Shown: positions 1 through 8,314, numbered from the stretch's first letter. The stretch: DNA of 64,000 nucleotides from Sva-07 sp041685755 (GCA_041685755.1 JAWLFC010000003.1:7977-71976), one strand, 5' to 3'. The notes: generated from the sequence alone by a model not told the origin. Numbers and translations: made by a program.

Positions 1-309
1 CACGAACACGTTCGACGGACGCTGGTCGTCGTCGGGCGCGTCGGGTGCCACCTCCGGACACGAGCCGCCGACCCAGATGTCGTGCGTCGCCGCCATCGAC
101 GCCAGGAACTGCGACGACGGGCCACCCTCGGGTTCGGCGATGCCCGGTGTGTCGAAGGAGAACCCGGTCGAGAACGTCTCGGTGAGCAGCACGAGCCGAG
201 CGCCCGAGGCGGCGGCGCCGGCGACCTTCGGGGCGAGGTGCTCGAAATTGGCGTCGCGGTCGTGCCAGACGATGTCGTGCTGGACGGCGGCGACCCGCAC
301 GCCACTCAC
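1..309 (-). CDS. Nitrilase-superfamily amidase (omega-amidase-like), 3' part missing
   Basis: The minus strand encodes the first 103 residues of a carbon-nitrogen hydrolase; the gene runs off the left edge. The start VRVAAVQHDIVWHDRDANFE followed by LVLLTETFSTGF is the N-terminal signature of the nitrilase fold, with the Glu of TETFSTGF as the likely first catalytic residue. The E(T/M)FxTGF form is typical of YafV/omega-amidase enzymes, which hydrolyse 2-oxoglutaramate or 2-oxosuccinamate. The GTG start shares 4 nt (GTGA) with the stop of the upstream aminotransferase, so the two are co-transcribed. In the known glutamine-transaminase/omega-amidase pathway the aminotransferase makes the 2-oxo acid amide that this enzyme removes. 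The catalytic Lys and Cys lie outside the window, so the family call is good and the substrate inferred. Confidence 0.75.
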   Translation of the reverse strand, partial: MSGVRVAAVQHDIVWHDRDANFEHLAPKVAGAAASGARLVLLTETFSTGFSFDTPGIAEPEGGPSSQFLASMAATHDIWVGGSCPEVAPDAPDDDQRPSNVFV

Positions 310-1487
310 GACGCGAACCCCTCGACGAGCCGCTCGACGGCGGCATCGATCACCTCGAGGCGCTTGCAGCAGGCGAAGCGCACGAGGTGGCGACCGTGTT
401 CCGGGTGGGCGTAGAACACCTCGTTCGGCACGGCGACGACGCCGCAACGCTGCGGCAGCGAGCGGCAGAACGCCATCCCGTCGCCCGACGCCTCGACGGA
501 ACGGATGTCGACGGTCGTGAAGTAGGTCGCCTCGGGCTCGTGGGCGGTGAAGCCGGCGGCGCGCAGGCCGGCGACGAGATGATCGCGAGCGGTCTGCAGC
601 TCGGCGGAGAGCCCGGCGAAGTAGGCGTCGGGCAGACCGAGCCCGACCGCCATCGCCGGCTGGAACGGCGCTCCGTTGACATAGGTGAGGAACTGCTTCG
701 CTGTCCGCGCCGCCGCCACGAGCTGCTCCGGCCCGGTCATCCAGCCGATCTTCCAGCCGGTGGTGTGGAATGTCTTGCCGCCCGACGAGATCGTCAGGGT
801 CCGCTCGGCCATTCCGGGCAGCGTCGCGATCGGGACGTGCGCACGCCCGTCGAACAGCAGGTGCTCGTACACCTCGTCGGTCACGACGATCAGGTCACGT
901 TCGATCGCGACCTCGGCGATCAGTGCCAGTTCCTCCGCGGTGAACACCTTGCCGGTCGGGTTGTGGGGGGTGTTGAGCAGGACGAGCTTGGTGCGCTCGG
1001 TGACCGCCGACCGGAACTCGTCGGGGTCGAACACGTAGCGGCCGTCGGTGTCGGGCCGCAGCAACACCGGCTTCGCTCGGGCCCCGGCGAGGGCGATGCC
1101 CGCCTGGTAGCTGTCGTACATCGGCTCGAACAGCACCACCTCGTCGCCGGCGTCGAGCATGCCGAGCAGGGCGCCGGCCAATGCCTCGGTGGCACCGGCG
1201 GTCACGACGACCTGCGTCGCCGGGTCGAGTTCGTCGCCGTAGAAGCGGCGCTGGTGATCGGCGATCGCCTGACGCAGCTCGGGCGCTCCCAGGCCGGGTG
1301 GGTACTGGTTGACACCGTGGCGGATCGCGTCGACGGCGGCATCGAGCACCTCGGATGGGCCGTCGGTGTCGGGAAAGCCCTGGCCCAGGTTGATCGCTCC
1401 GGTCTCGACGGCCAGCGCCGACATCTCGGCGAAGATGGTCGTGCCGAATCCGACCAACCGGCTGCTGAGAGCGTTGCGCGGTGACAC
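306..1487 (-). CDS. PLP-dependent class I/II aminotransferase (YbdL / glutamine transaminase K-like)
   Basis: This is a 393-residue fold-type I aminotransferase. Visible features are INLGQGFPDTDGP near residue 32, the NTPHNPTGK motif around 172-180, the TDEVYEHL aspartate/tyrosine pair near 203, and SSGGKTFHTTGWKIGW with the PLP Schiff-base Lys at about 238. The NLGQGFPD opening marks the subgroup with methionine/2-oxo-acid aminotransferase YbdL, kynurenine aminotransferase and glutamine transaminase K. Starting at GTG 1487 gives the usual family length. The stop overlaps the start of the nitrilase-family amidase, which supports a glutamine or methionine transaminase working with an omega-amidase, for instance in salvage of 2-oxo-4-methylthiobutyrate. 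Annotation as DapC-type succinyl-DAP aminotransferase is an alternative the sequence alone does not exclude. Confidence 0.85.
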   Translation of the reverse strand: MSPRNALSSRLVGFGTTIFAEMSALAVETGAINLGQGFPDTDGPSEVLDAAVDAIRHGVNQYPPGLGAPELRQAIADHQRRFYGDELDPATQVVVTAGATEALAGALLGMLDAGDEVVLFEPMYDSYQAGIALAGARAKPVLLRPDTDGRYVFDPDEFRSAVTERTKLVLLNTPHNPTGKVFTAEELALIAEVAIERDLIVVTDEVYEHLLFDGRAHVPIATLPGMAERTLTISSGGKTFHTTGWKIGWMTGPEQLVAAARTAKQFLTYVNGAPFQPAMAVGLGLPDAYFAGLSAELQTARDHLVAGLRAAGFTAHEPEATYFTTVDIRSVEASGDGMAFCRSLPQRCGVVAVPNEVFYAHPEHGRHLVRFACCKRLEVIDAAVERLVEGFAS

Positions 1488-1522
1488 CCGGGGCAGCTTA
1501 CGCAGTGAACGTCGCAGCCTCG

Positions 1523-2851
1523 TCAGACGGTCTCGGTCCTCCCGGCGGTCCGGCGGCGCCGGTCGGGCCCGGAGTACCCCGACCGGCCGCCCACATCGTC
1601 GTGTGCGCCCCCGAGTGGATCGGCCAGACGGTGCGTGACACCGGTGGTCTTGGCTTCGTACATCGCCTCGTCGGCGGCGCGGATCAGCTCGTCGAGTGTC
1701 TCACCGTGGCGCGGGAAGAGCGCGGCGCCGATCGCCGCCCCGATCGACACGTCACCGGCGATCGGCGTGCCGCCGAGTTGGCCGCCGATGCGTTCGGCAC
1801 TGCTGCGCACGGCGGACGCGTCCTGGATGCCGGGAAGCAGGATGACGAACTCGTCGCCGCCCCACCGGCCGACGACGTCGGTGTCGCGCACTGCATCGCG
1901 CAGGCGCTTGGCGGCCGCTCGCAGCACGAGGTCGCCGAACTGGTGACCGAGGGTGTCGTTGATCTGCTTGAACCCGTTGAGGTCGATCAGCATGACGCAC
2001 ACCCCGGTGTTGAACCGCTCGGCGGCGAGCAGCTCCTCCTCGGTCAGGTGTTCGAACTCGCGCCGGTTCGGCAGGCCGGTGAGGTCGTCGGTGGTCGCCC
2101 GCCGTTCGAGGATGCGACGGTCGAGCAGGAACGTCCAGCCGGCGAGCGCCATCAGGATCGTGCCGAGGAAGAGCAGCAGGCCGTACGCGGCCAGCCCGCC
2201 GTCGGCGATGCCGGCGTCGTCGGAGACACTCACCGTGACGCGGACCGAGCCGCCGTCGCCGCCGAGGGGGAGGGTGTCGACCACCACGAGGCGGCCGTCG
2301 TTCGCCTGGGGACCGGCGCGACTGGTGCCTCCCTCGCCGACCACCTCCGAGGACAGTTCGACCGTGACCGTCGCATCGTTGCGGCGGGCGGCGTCGACGA
2401 CGAACGTTCCGACGAGTTCCGATGCCGGAATCCGCAGTGCCGGCGTGACGTCGCCGCGAGAGGCGACGAGGACGGAATCGGTGGAGTGGTCGACGACGAC
2501 GGCAGGTCCCGAGCGGTCGACGCTGGCCGCGACGACCTCGCCGAAGGCCGTGCTGGTGCCGAGATCGGGGCCGTTGCAACGCGCTTCGCCACCGTCGAAG
2601 ATGCAGGCGTCGGATCCGTCACCGAAGGACCGGGCCATCGAACCCGGGTCGGTGTCGGCAGCTGCCGCCTCGACCACCGCGAGCGCGCGCACGATGGTGG
2701 CCTCGACGGCCTGGTCGGCCAGCAGCACCGTGGCCACGACGCGCGCCTGCTGCTCGGCACTGCGCTCGGCGCGCTGGTTGACCATCGAGACCGTCGTCGC
2801 GACGAGCAGCACCACGCTGCCCACGAGCGCGCCGAGCCTGATGAGTCTCAT
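1523..2851 (-). CDS. Membrane-anchored diguanylate cyclase (GGDEF)
   Basis: The 442-residue product has a TM helix at about residues 7-24, an extracytoplasmic region to about 217, a second TM helix at about 219-243, and a C-terminal GGDEF domain. The active site reads RWGGDEFVILL (GGDEF at about 331-335). An RDTD at about 322-325 sits exactly five residues upstream, the canonical c-di-GMP inhibitory I-site. The enzyme should therefore make c-di-GMP and be subject to product inhibition. The outer segment has a Cys pair (CIFDGGEARC) and resembles no sensor I can name. The reading frame stays open upstream to 3031, but that would run into tRNA-Arg; ATG 2851 begins right at the first TM segment and is preferred. 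Confidence 0.9.
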   Translation of the reverse strand: MRLIRLGALVGSVVLLVATTVSMVNQRAERSAEQQARVVATVLLADQAVEATIVRALAVVEAAAADTDPGSMARSFGDGSDACIFDGGEARCNGPDLGTSTAFGEVVAASVDRSGPAVVVDHSTDSVLVASRGDVTPALRIPASELVGTFVVDAARRNDATVTVELSSEVVGEGGTSRAGPQANDGRLVVVDTLPLGGDGGSVRVTVSVSDDAGIADGGLAAYGLLLFLGTILMALAGWTFLLDRRILERRATTDDLTGLPNRREFEHLTEEELLAAERFNTGVCVMLIDLNGFKQINDTLGHQFGDLVLRAAAKRLRDAVRDTDVVGRWGGDEFVILLPGIQDASAVRSSAERIGGQLGGTPIAGDVSIGAAIGAALFPRHGETLDELIRAADEAMYEAKTTGVTHRLADPLGGAHDDVGGRSGYSGPDRRRRTAGRTETV

Positions 2852-2944
2852 GAGCGAGCATCGGCTGATCGGCCGCTCGAGTTGAGGAAAACCTGAGAGT
2901 GCACGCCTCGACCGTTCCCGCGTCGTGGGCGAACAGTCCGGACG

Positions 2945-2980
2945 CGAATGGGGCGGCACCTGGAGGTGCCGCCCCATTCG
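2945..2980 (-). terminator. Perfect 17-bp hairpin downstream of tRNA-Arg
   Basis: Positions 2945-2961 and 2964-2980 are perfect inverted complements (arm core GGGGCGGCACCT) with only two bases between them, so at least 15-16 bp can pair. It starts three bases beyond the encoded CCA of tRNA-Arg on the minus strand and precedes the diguanylate cyclase gene. It most likely terminates or processes the tRNA transcript. No U-run follows on the minus strand, so it is an unconventional intrinsic terminator. Confidence 0.65.
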
Positions 2981-2982
2981 CC

Positions 2983-3058
2983 TGGCGCGCTCGGAGAGAG
3001 TCGAACTCCCAACCGCTTGATCCGTAGTCAAGTGCTCTATCCATTGAGCTACGAGCGC
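2983..3058 (-). tRNA. tRNA-Arg (anticodon ACG)
   Basis: A complete cloverleaf lies on the minus strand. The acceptor stem is GCGCTCG/CGAGCGC with discriminator G, the anticodon stem CTTGA/TCAAG encloses loop CTACGGA (anticodon ACG), and the T-arm contains GTTCGAC. The 3' CCA is encoded (2983-2985). A34 would be deaminated to inosine to read CGU/CGC/CGA. The upstream extension of the cyclase reading frame overlaps this gene and is therefore not coding. Confidence 0.97.
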
Positions 3059-3121
3059 TGGTTGTTTGCGGCCGACAGTGTAGAGGCGATCACGGCGTGT
3101 TGCCGACCCCGATCGCGCGTC

Positions 3122-4621
3122 TCAGCCGCCCCAGGGGCCCCAACCGCCCGCACGCTGGTACAGCACGAGGGCCGCGCGCGCGTTGACCGTCGGGTCGTAG
3201 AGCTGTTCGGCGGAGGTGACACCCATGTCGGCGAGCCATCCCTGGTGGACGCTCCAGTAGATCTGGAACACGCCGTAGCAACAGAAGTTCTTGGCGGTCG
3301 GAATGTAGTTGCTCTCGCGCCAGGCGACCTGCAGGGCGCGCTCTTCGAGCTCGTCGGGCCACACGGCCCGGATGATCGCCTGGACCTCGGCGGCACTGGC
3401 GTTCGACGCCGGCGGAGGCGGAGGCGGGGGCGGTGACGTCGTGGGCGGTGCCGTCGTGGTCGGCGACGGCGTCGGCGGTCGAGTCGGCGTCGGCGCCGGC
3501 GCCGGGGTGGAGGGGGCCCGATCGGTGTCGGCGGTGGGCGTCGGCGCCGGCGGAGGGGAGGGTGTCGTCGCTCCGGCGGGCAGGCAGATCGTCGAGCCCG
3601 GGAACAGTGGGGTCGAGACCGTGGCGTCGTTGGCAGCGAGGAGGTCGGCGAGCGCAACGCCCGATCCGTCGGCGATGCGGATCCAGAAGTCGCCGCCGGC
3701 GATCTCGTACTCGAGCGCACACGTGTCGACCGTCAGCTGCTCGGTCGGCGCGACGACCGCGGCCGCGGTCGACGTCGCGGCCGGGGCAGCAGTCGTCGTG
3801 GCTGCGGTGGTCGGCTGGGCCGTGCTCGGCTCGGCGGCCGCAGGTGGGGCGGCAGCAGCGACGACATCGGGCTCCACGACGGTCTCGGAGGTGTCGGCGG
3901 CGCTCGACGCTGCGGGCGGCTCGATCGGCACGTCGGCGTCTGACGCCGCGGGCGGAGACGGCGCGGTTCGCAGGGCATCGTCGTCGTCGGAGCCGGACGC
4001 GAAGCCGAGCACGACCGGTACGAGCAGCGTGACGATCACCGCGAGTCCACCCAGCCGGGCGAGCAGTGGGTCGACGCCACCGCGCGGGGGCGCAACGGGA
4101 GCGTCCCAGCCGTCGTCCTGATCGTCCTGGTCGACGTCAGGGCCGACAGGTCGTTCACTGCGACGAACGAGCGGGTCGTCACCCGACGACCAGTCGTCCA
4201 GTTCGTGCTCGCGCACCCAGTCGGCGCTCGACCACTCGCCGGGATCCCGGTCGACCTGTTCCCGCGTCAGGGGCGCAGGGCCGACGTCGGGAGCGCTCGA
4301 CCGATCGGAGCGTTCGGTGAAGGCGGCGTCGAGCCAGTCGTCCAGTCCGAGTTCGTCGGTGTCGTCACCGGGAGTGGTGACGCCGGTCGCCGCCGCGGGA
4401 GCGCGGTGCGATCTCGTCGCCGGGACCGCACCGGTCGTGTTCCACCAGCGGCGAACCGCGGAGCCGAGGCCGTGCGATTCCTCGGGGAGACCCGAGTCGA
4501 CCACGGGCTGCTCGGTGGTCGGCCAATCCGCTCCTGGGCCCCAGAACTCCCTCGTGACGTCGTCGACCGGGTCGAGTTCGCGCGCTCGCCGGCGGTCGGG
4601 GTGGTGGGAAGGAGTCGTCAT
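3122..4621 (-). CDS. Membrane-anchored LysM / lytic-transglycosylase-like cell-wall protein
   Basis: Predicted 499 residues. An acidic cytoplasmic N-terminal region (about 1-190) leads to one TM helix (about 191-208), a Pro/Ala/Thr-rich linker, a LysM-like module (about 301-350, TCALEYEIAGGDFWIRIADG to STICLPAG), a Pro-rich spacer and a C-terminal lysozyme-like domain (about 410-499). In the last domain AWRESNYIPTAKNFCCYGVF matches the SLT/Rpf fold, with Glu about 436 as candidate catalytic acid. It should bind and perhaps cleave peptidoglycan outside the membrane. The frame is open to GTG 4714, but ATG 4621 has GGAG about 7 nt upstream and a good promoter lies between the two. The short C-terminal domain could also be a binding-only variant. 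Confidence 0.8.
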   Translation of the reverse strand: MTTPSHHPDRRRARELDPVDDVTREFWGPGADWPTTEQPVVDSGLPEESHGLGSAVRRWWNTTGAVPATRSHRAPAAATGVTTPGDDTDELGLDDWLDAAFTERSDRSSAPDVGPAPLTREQVDRDPGEWSSADWVREHELDDWSSGDDPLVRRSERPVGPDVDQDDQDDGWDAPVAPPRGGVDPLLARLGGLAVIVTLLVPVVLGFASGSDDDDALRTAPSPPAASDADVPIEPPAASSAADTSETVVEPDVVAAAAPPAAAEPSTAQPTTAATTTAAPAATSTAAAVVAPTEQLTVDTCALEYEIAGGDFWIRIADGSGVALADLLAANDATVSTPLFPGSTICLPAGATTPSPPPAPTPTADTDRAPSTPAPAPTPTRPPTPSPTTTAPPTTSPPPPPPPPASNASAAEVQAIIRAVWPDELEERALQVAWRESNYIPTAKNFCCYGVFQIYWSVHQGWLADMGVTSAEQLYDPTVNARAALVLYQRAGGWGPWGG

Positions 4622-4695
4622 CGTCGGTCTCCGGTCGGCGCCCAGCTCGTCGCTCGGCGTCGACGTGCCACCGATCGGTGGCGTCGTCGGGCTTC

Positions 4696-4724
4696 GTTCT
4701 ATCCCAGTCGTCACGAAACCGCAA
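4696..4724 (-). promoter_or_regulatory. Predicted sigma-70-type promoter for the LysM/SLT gene
   Basis: On the minus strand TTGCGG (plus 4719-4724) and TAGAAC (plus 4696-4701) are separated by exactly 17 bp. Transcription would begin near 4690, leaving a leader of about 70 nt before ATG 4621. This supports the internal ATG over the upstream GTG at 4714, which would overlap the promoter. Confidence 0.5.
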
Positions 4725-4835
4725 CACGAGCGTCACGCGAACGACATCACTGTCATTTGGACCGGCCTCACGCGGCACTCGGCGGCACCAGCGAAAAGGA
4801 CGACGACCGACGCGCTCACGGGAGCACGTCGGTCG

Positions 4836-4927
4836 TGGCGGAGAGGGTGGGATTTGAACCCACGGACCGCGTTACCACGATCAACGCCTTAGCAGGGCGC
4901 CCCATTCGGCCGCTCTGGCACCTCTCC
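4836..4927 (-). tRNA. tRNA-Ser (anticodon GCT)
   Basis: A class II tRNA with a long variable arm on the minus strand. The acceptor is GGAGAGG/CCTCTCC with discriminator G and encoded CCA (4836-4838). The anticodon loop CTGCTAA gives GCT, reading AGC/AGU codons. The T-loop reads GGTTCAAATCC. It is divergent from the other serine tRNA 37 bp away. Confidence 0.96.
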
Positions 4928-4964
4928 TGGGAGCCCCGGAGTGTAGCCCGGTAACGTCAGGACC

Positions 4965-5049
4965 GGAACGGTGGCAGAGCGGACGAATGCAGCCGCCTTG
5001 AAAGCGGCCGACCTTCACGGGTCCGGGGGTTCGAATCCCTCCCGTTCCG
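4965..5049 (+). tRNA. tRNA-Ser (anticodon TGA)
   Basis: A class II serine tRNA on the plus strand. The acceptor is GGAACGG/CCGTTCC with discriminator G, anticodon loop CTTGAAA (TGA, reading UCA and wobble), a long variable arm and T-loop GGTTCGAATCC. Unlike the neighbouring Arg and Ser-GCT tRNAs, CCA is not encoded (next bases CTG) and must be added enzymatically. Confidence 0.96.
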
Positions 5050-5115
5050 CTGGTGGGCTCGACGGCGACTCCGTAGCGAGTCCGTCGTCGGGGCTCCCGC
5101 TTCCCGACAGCCCCC

Positions 5116-5958
5116 TCACGTCTTCTCGAATGCGAAGATTCCCCACGTCAGGAGTCCGTCGCGTCCGCCGTCGACCCAGTGCGACAGGCCTGACTTCATC
5201 CGCTGGAGATAGTCGTCACTCATCCCCTTCTCGCGGAGGCTGTCTGCGTTCTCGACCAGCACCTCTCGGACCCGGGCGTAGTGGCGCGACAGTTGTTCGG
5301 GTTGTTCCTCGAAGGCGATCTCGCGCATGCCGCACGCGACAAGTGCATCTCGGTAGAAGCTCGGCGAGGCGAGAGAACCGAGCTGAAGCCGGTCGTAGAT
5401 CGCCTGCAGGGAATCCGGCGAAGCGTCGTCGGCCTGCATCGGATCGGTGAACACGAACCGACCACCTGGCTTCAGGACGCGCGCGGCTTCCCGGCACACC
5501 TGCTCGCGGGCATCGGTGTGCAGAAGGGCTTCCTGCGACCAAGCGACGTCGAAACTGGCGTCGGGGAAGTCCAACGAAGCGAAGTCGCCCTCGACGACAT
5601 CGATGCGATCATCCAGCCCTGCCTCGCGGTTCATCTGACGATCGCGATCGTTCTGCACGTCGCTCAAGTTCAGCGCAACACAGTGCGAGCCGAACTCCCG
5701 GGCGATGTGGCGCATGGATCCGCCGTAGCCCGCGCCGAGATCGATCACTCGACTCTGCGGGGTCAGCGTGCCGGCCAGCTCCGCCATTCGCGCCACGGTT
5801 CGCCGGCTGGCCGCAGCGACCGATTCGGTTTCGGAGTGGTACAGGCCGACGTGGATGTCGTCGCCGCCCCACACCTCTCGATAGAAGAGGTCCGCATCGG
5901 CGCTGTTGTAGTACTCACGCGCGATCTGGACAGCTTCGGAATCTCGACGATCACGCAT
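5116..5958 (-). CDS. SAM-dependent methyltransferase, sarcosine/dimethylglycine N-methyltransferase-like
   Basis: This is a 280-residue class I methyltransferase. The opening AREYYNSADADLFYREVWGG, then DDIHVGLY, matches the sarcosine/dimethylglycine methyltransferases that finish glycine betaine synthesis. The SAM site is VIDLGAGYGGSMRHIA, with acidic motif II in VVEGDFASLDFPD and motif III LKPGGRFVFTDPM. Length and N-terminal signature fit that family better than UbiE/COQ5 or mycolate enzymes. Expected role: methyl transfer to sarcosine or dimethylglycine in the cytosol, giving the osmoprotectant betaine. The glycine/sarcosine methyltransferase that normally precedes it is not in the window. 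It lies 44 bp downstream of gpmI on the same strand and is probably co-transcribed. Confidence 0.7.
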   Translation of the reverse strand: MRDRRDSEAVQIAREYYNSADADLFYREVWGGDDIHVGLYHSETESVAAASRRTVARMAELAGTLTPQSRVIDLGAGYGGSMRHIAREFGSHCVALNLSDVQNDRDRQMNREAGLDDRIDVVEGDFASLDFPDASFDVAWSQEALLHTDAREQVCREAARVLKPGGRFVFTDPMQADDASPDSLQAIYDRLQLGSLASPSFYRDALVACGMREIAFEEQPEQLSRHYARVREVLVENADSLREKGMSDDYLQRMKSGLSHWVDGGRDGLLTWGIFAFEKT

Positions 5959-6002
5959 CGAGGTGGGTCCGGCTGCGGTGGTGGTGTCCGAGCATGACGA
6001 TC

Positions 6003-7649
6003 TCAGCCCTCGGACTTCGGCGACGAGTCCAGGAGCGAGGGCTCGTAGTCGGCCGGGATCTCCAGGTCGAGCAACTGCAGGATCGTCGCTGCGACGTTCG
6101 CGAGCCCGGCGGTGGGCAGATCGTCGCGGAGTCGAACCGAGGAATCGGCGTAGTCGTGCACGGCGAACATCACCGGGTTGAGTGAGTGCGCCGTCCGCAG
6201 CTCGGGTTCACCGGCGTCGCTCATCAGCGGCTCCCCCTCGCTGTTGCGCTCGACCTTGTCGTCGGCGTTGCCGTGATCGGCGGTGACGAGCAGACATCCC
6301 GACGCCGCGGCGACGGCCTCGGCGAGCCGGCCGATGCCCAGGTCGACGCTCTCGACGGCGATGCGAGTGGCGGCGAGATCGGCGGTGTGGCCGACCATGT
6401 CTCCACCGGCGAAGTTCATCCTGATGAAGCCGTACTCGCCGGAGCGCACCGCCTCGATCGCGGCGTCGGCGGTCTCGGCGGACTTCATCCAGGGTCGCTC
6501 GTTGAACGGCACCAGGTCGGACGGGATCTCGACGTAGGTCTCCAACTGCTGGTCGAACTTGCTGGAGCGGTTGCCGTTCCAGAAGTAGGTGATGTGGCCG
6601 AACTTCTGCGTCTCCGCCCCGGCCCACTGGGCGACACCGGCCGACGCGATGATCTCGCTGACCGTCGTGTCGACCGACTCGGGGCCGACCAGATACGACC
6701 CCGGGGTGTTCGTGTCACCGTCGTACAGCGCCATCCCCGCGAAGTACACGTCGGGAACGCGCTGCCGGTCGAACTCGTCGAACTCCGGTCCCGCCTCGAA
6801 CGCCTGCGACAACTCGATCGCCCGGTCGCCGCGGAAGTTGAAGATGACCACGGCATCACCGTCGACGATCGAGCCGACCGGTTGCTGCGACTCGTCGACC
6901 ACCGTGAACGCGGGGAGCAGCTGATCGCTGCGTACACCGGTCGACCGACCCCACTCGACACCCGAGCGCAGGTCGGGCACCGGGTGCGCCGTGCCGAGGA
7001 CGTGGGAGCGCCAGCCCGCCTCGACGACGCTCCAATCGGCTCCGTAGCGGTCCATGGTCGTGACCATTCGCCCGCCACCCGACGCGAACCGGATGTCGAG
7101 GTCGGGGTACTTCGCGAACTCCTCCTCGGTCCGTGCGATGTAGCGCTCGGCGGAGGGATCGGGCACATCGCGCCCGTCGAAGAGCGCGTGGACCCTGATC
7201 GTCGAGATCCCGTCCTCGGCCGCCTGGCGGAAGATCTCGAACAGGTGGCTGATGTTGGAGTGGACGTTGCCGTCCGACAGCAGACCGATCAGGTGGAGTG
7301 TTCCCCCGTCACCGCCGCAGCGGTCGACGATCTGCTGCCATGCGTCGGACTTCCAGATCGAACCGGAGGCGACGGCATTGTCGATCCGCTTCGCCCCTTG
7401 ATCGAAGATGCGTCCTGCACCGAGGATGTTGTGTCCGACCTCGGAGTTGCCCATGTCCGCATCCGAGGGGAGCCCCACAGCGGTTCCGTGTGCCTCGAGC
7501 GTTCGGCACGACCCCGACGCCAGCCGGTCCAGGTTCGGTGTGTGCGCACGTGCGACCAGATCGAAGGCGTCGCCCTTGCCGACGCCGATGCCGTCCATCA
7601 CGACGAGCACGAGTGGACGATCGCGGCCCAACTGAGTTGCGGAGCTCAT
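6003..7649 (-). CDS. gpmI: 2,3-bisphosphoglycerate-independent phosphoglycerate mutase
   Basis: A 548-residue alkaline-phosphatase-fold enzyme that interconverts 3- and 2-phosphoglycerate in glycolysis. The metal-binding start RPLVLVVMDGIGVGKGDAFD is followed by PSDADMGNSEVGHNILGAGR, whose Ser (about 69) is the phosphorylated nucleophile. Metal/substrate motifs FALFDGRDVPDPS-like (here HALFDGRDVPDPSA), NFRGDRAIELSQAF, MNFAGGDMVGHT and LLVTADHGNADD are all present, so it looks active. ATG 7649 is chosen because the MDG motif should lie near residue 18; the frame is open further upstream to 7715. Length is slightly above the usual 510-515, with small insertions and a C-terminal tail. Confidence 0.95.
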   Translation of the reverse strand: MSSATQLGRDRPLVLVVMDGIGVGKGDAFDLVARAHTPNLDRLASGSCRTLEAHGTAVGLPSDADMGNSEVGHNILGAGRIFDQGAKRIDNAVASGSIWKSDAWQQIVDRCGGDGGTLHLIGLLSDGNVHSNISHLFEIFRQAAEDGISTIRVHALFDGRDVPDPSAERYIARTEEEFAKYPDLDIRFASGGGRMVTTMDRYGADWSVVEAGWRSHVLGTAHPVPDLRSGVEWGRSTGVRSDQLLPAFTVVDESQQPVGSIVDGDAVVIFNFRGDRAIELSQAFEAGPEFDEFDRQRVPDVYFAGMALYDGDTNTPGSYLVGPESVDTTVSEIIASAGVAQWAGAETQKFGHITYFWNGNRSSKFDQQLETYVEIPSDLVPFNERPWMKSAETADAAIEAVRSGEYGFIRMNFAGGDMVGHTADLAATRIAVESVDLGIGRLAEAVAAASGCLLVTADHGNADDKVERNSEGEPLMSDAGEPELRTAHSLNPVMFAVHDYADSSVRLRDDLPTAGLANVAATILQLLDLEIPADYEPSLLDSSPKSEG

Positions 7650-7793
7650 GGCAATTCTCGATTCCTCGCAGATGTGCGACCGTTGCGTGAGCGGCGGCCG
7701 GCCCGTGACGTGCATCAGTCTACGGACACGTCGGCGAGCTGATCGGCCGTCCCGCCGAGGCGACCCCGGCAGCGGCGGATGCGCTGCAGCTGG

Positions 7794-8216
7794 TCAGCCG
7801 CAACAGCCGGCCGACGAGCCGGTGCTGGCGGACACGACGGTGTTGAGGAGCTGCTCGGCGTCGCCACGCTTGACGTACCACTCCCAGCGGTTGCCGTCGG
7901 GGGCGTGCACCCAGGTCTCGGTCTTCTCCGCATAGCAGCAGATCGTGTCGTCGACGCCGGTCGTCGCCAGCCCGGAGTCGGCGAGACGGGCCTCGGCGGC
8001 CACGACGTCGGCGGCGGTCTCGGTCTCGACACCGAGATGGTTGATCGTCCCCGGCTCACCGTCGCCTTCGAACAGCACGAGCTTGAGCGGGGGGTTCTCG
8101 ATCGAGAAGTTGGCGTAGCCGGGCCTGGTCTTGGCCGGTTCGGTACCGAACATCTTGCTGTAGAAATCGATCGCCTGATCGAGGTCGTCGACGTTGAGGG
8201 CGAGCTGAAGGCGCAT
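7794..8216 (-). CDS. arsI: ArsI/CadI-type VOC protein (C-As lyase-like)
   Basis: A 140-residue vicinal-oxygen-chelate protein beginning MRLQLALNVDDLDQAIDFYS, with GTEPAKTRPGYANF and ICCYAEKTETWVHAPDGNRW. The Cys pair at about 93-94 is the arsenic-binding pair of ArsI, and Gln4, His60 and Glu112 correspond to its metal ligands. ArsI cleaves the carbon-arsenic bond of trivalent organoarsenicals such as MAs(III), using Fe(II) and O2; the related CadI is metal-induced. ATG 8216 has AGGAGA about 8 nt upstream. A second CC pair lies at the extreme C-terminus (SSAGCCG). It is divergent from arsR. Function follows from family and context; CadI-like cadmium response is the alternative. Confidence 0.85.
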   Translation of the reverse strand: MRLQLALNVDDLDQAIDFYSKMFGTEPAKTRPGYANFSIENPPLKLVLFEGDGEPGTINHLGVETETAADVVAAEARLADSGLATTGVDDTICCYAEKTETWVHAPDGNRWEWYVKRGDAEQLLNTVVSASTGSSAGCCG

Positions 8217-8283
8217 GGCTGATCTCCTGTGGATGATGGGGGGGCTCGATCGGAGGGTGATCGACGTTTCGATGTTGATCGAT

Positions 8284-8313
8284 ACGTTAGCGGAACGCGT
8301 CGACATCCGTCAA
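8284..8313 (-). promoter_or_regulatory. Predicted arsI promoter in the arsI-arsR divergent region
   Basis: On the minus strand TTGACG (plus 8308-8313) and TAACGT (plus 8284-8289) are 18 bp apart. Just downstream, around 8258-8283, repeated ATCGA/TCGAT motifs (CATCGAAACGTCGATCA on the minus strand) make a likely ArsR operator. The 98-bp spacer to arsR would let one repressor control both directions. Confidence 0.45.
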
Positions 8314-8314
8314 T

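Noticed and set aside
2852..3031. N-terminal extension of the diguanylate cyclase
   Set aside because: It would cross the tRNA terminator hairpin and tRNA-Arg; the internal ATG begins at the TM helix.
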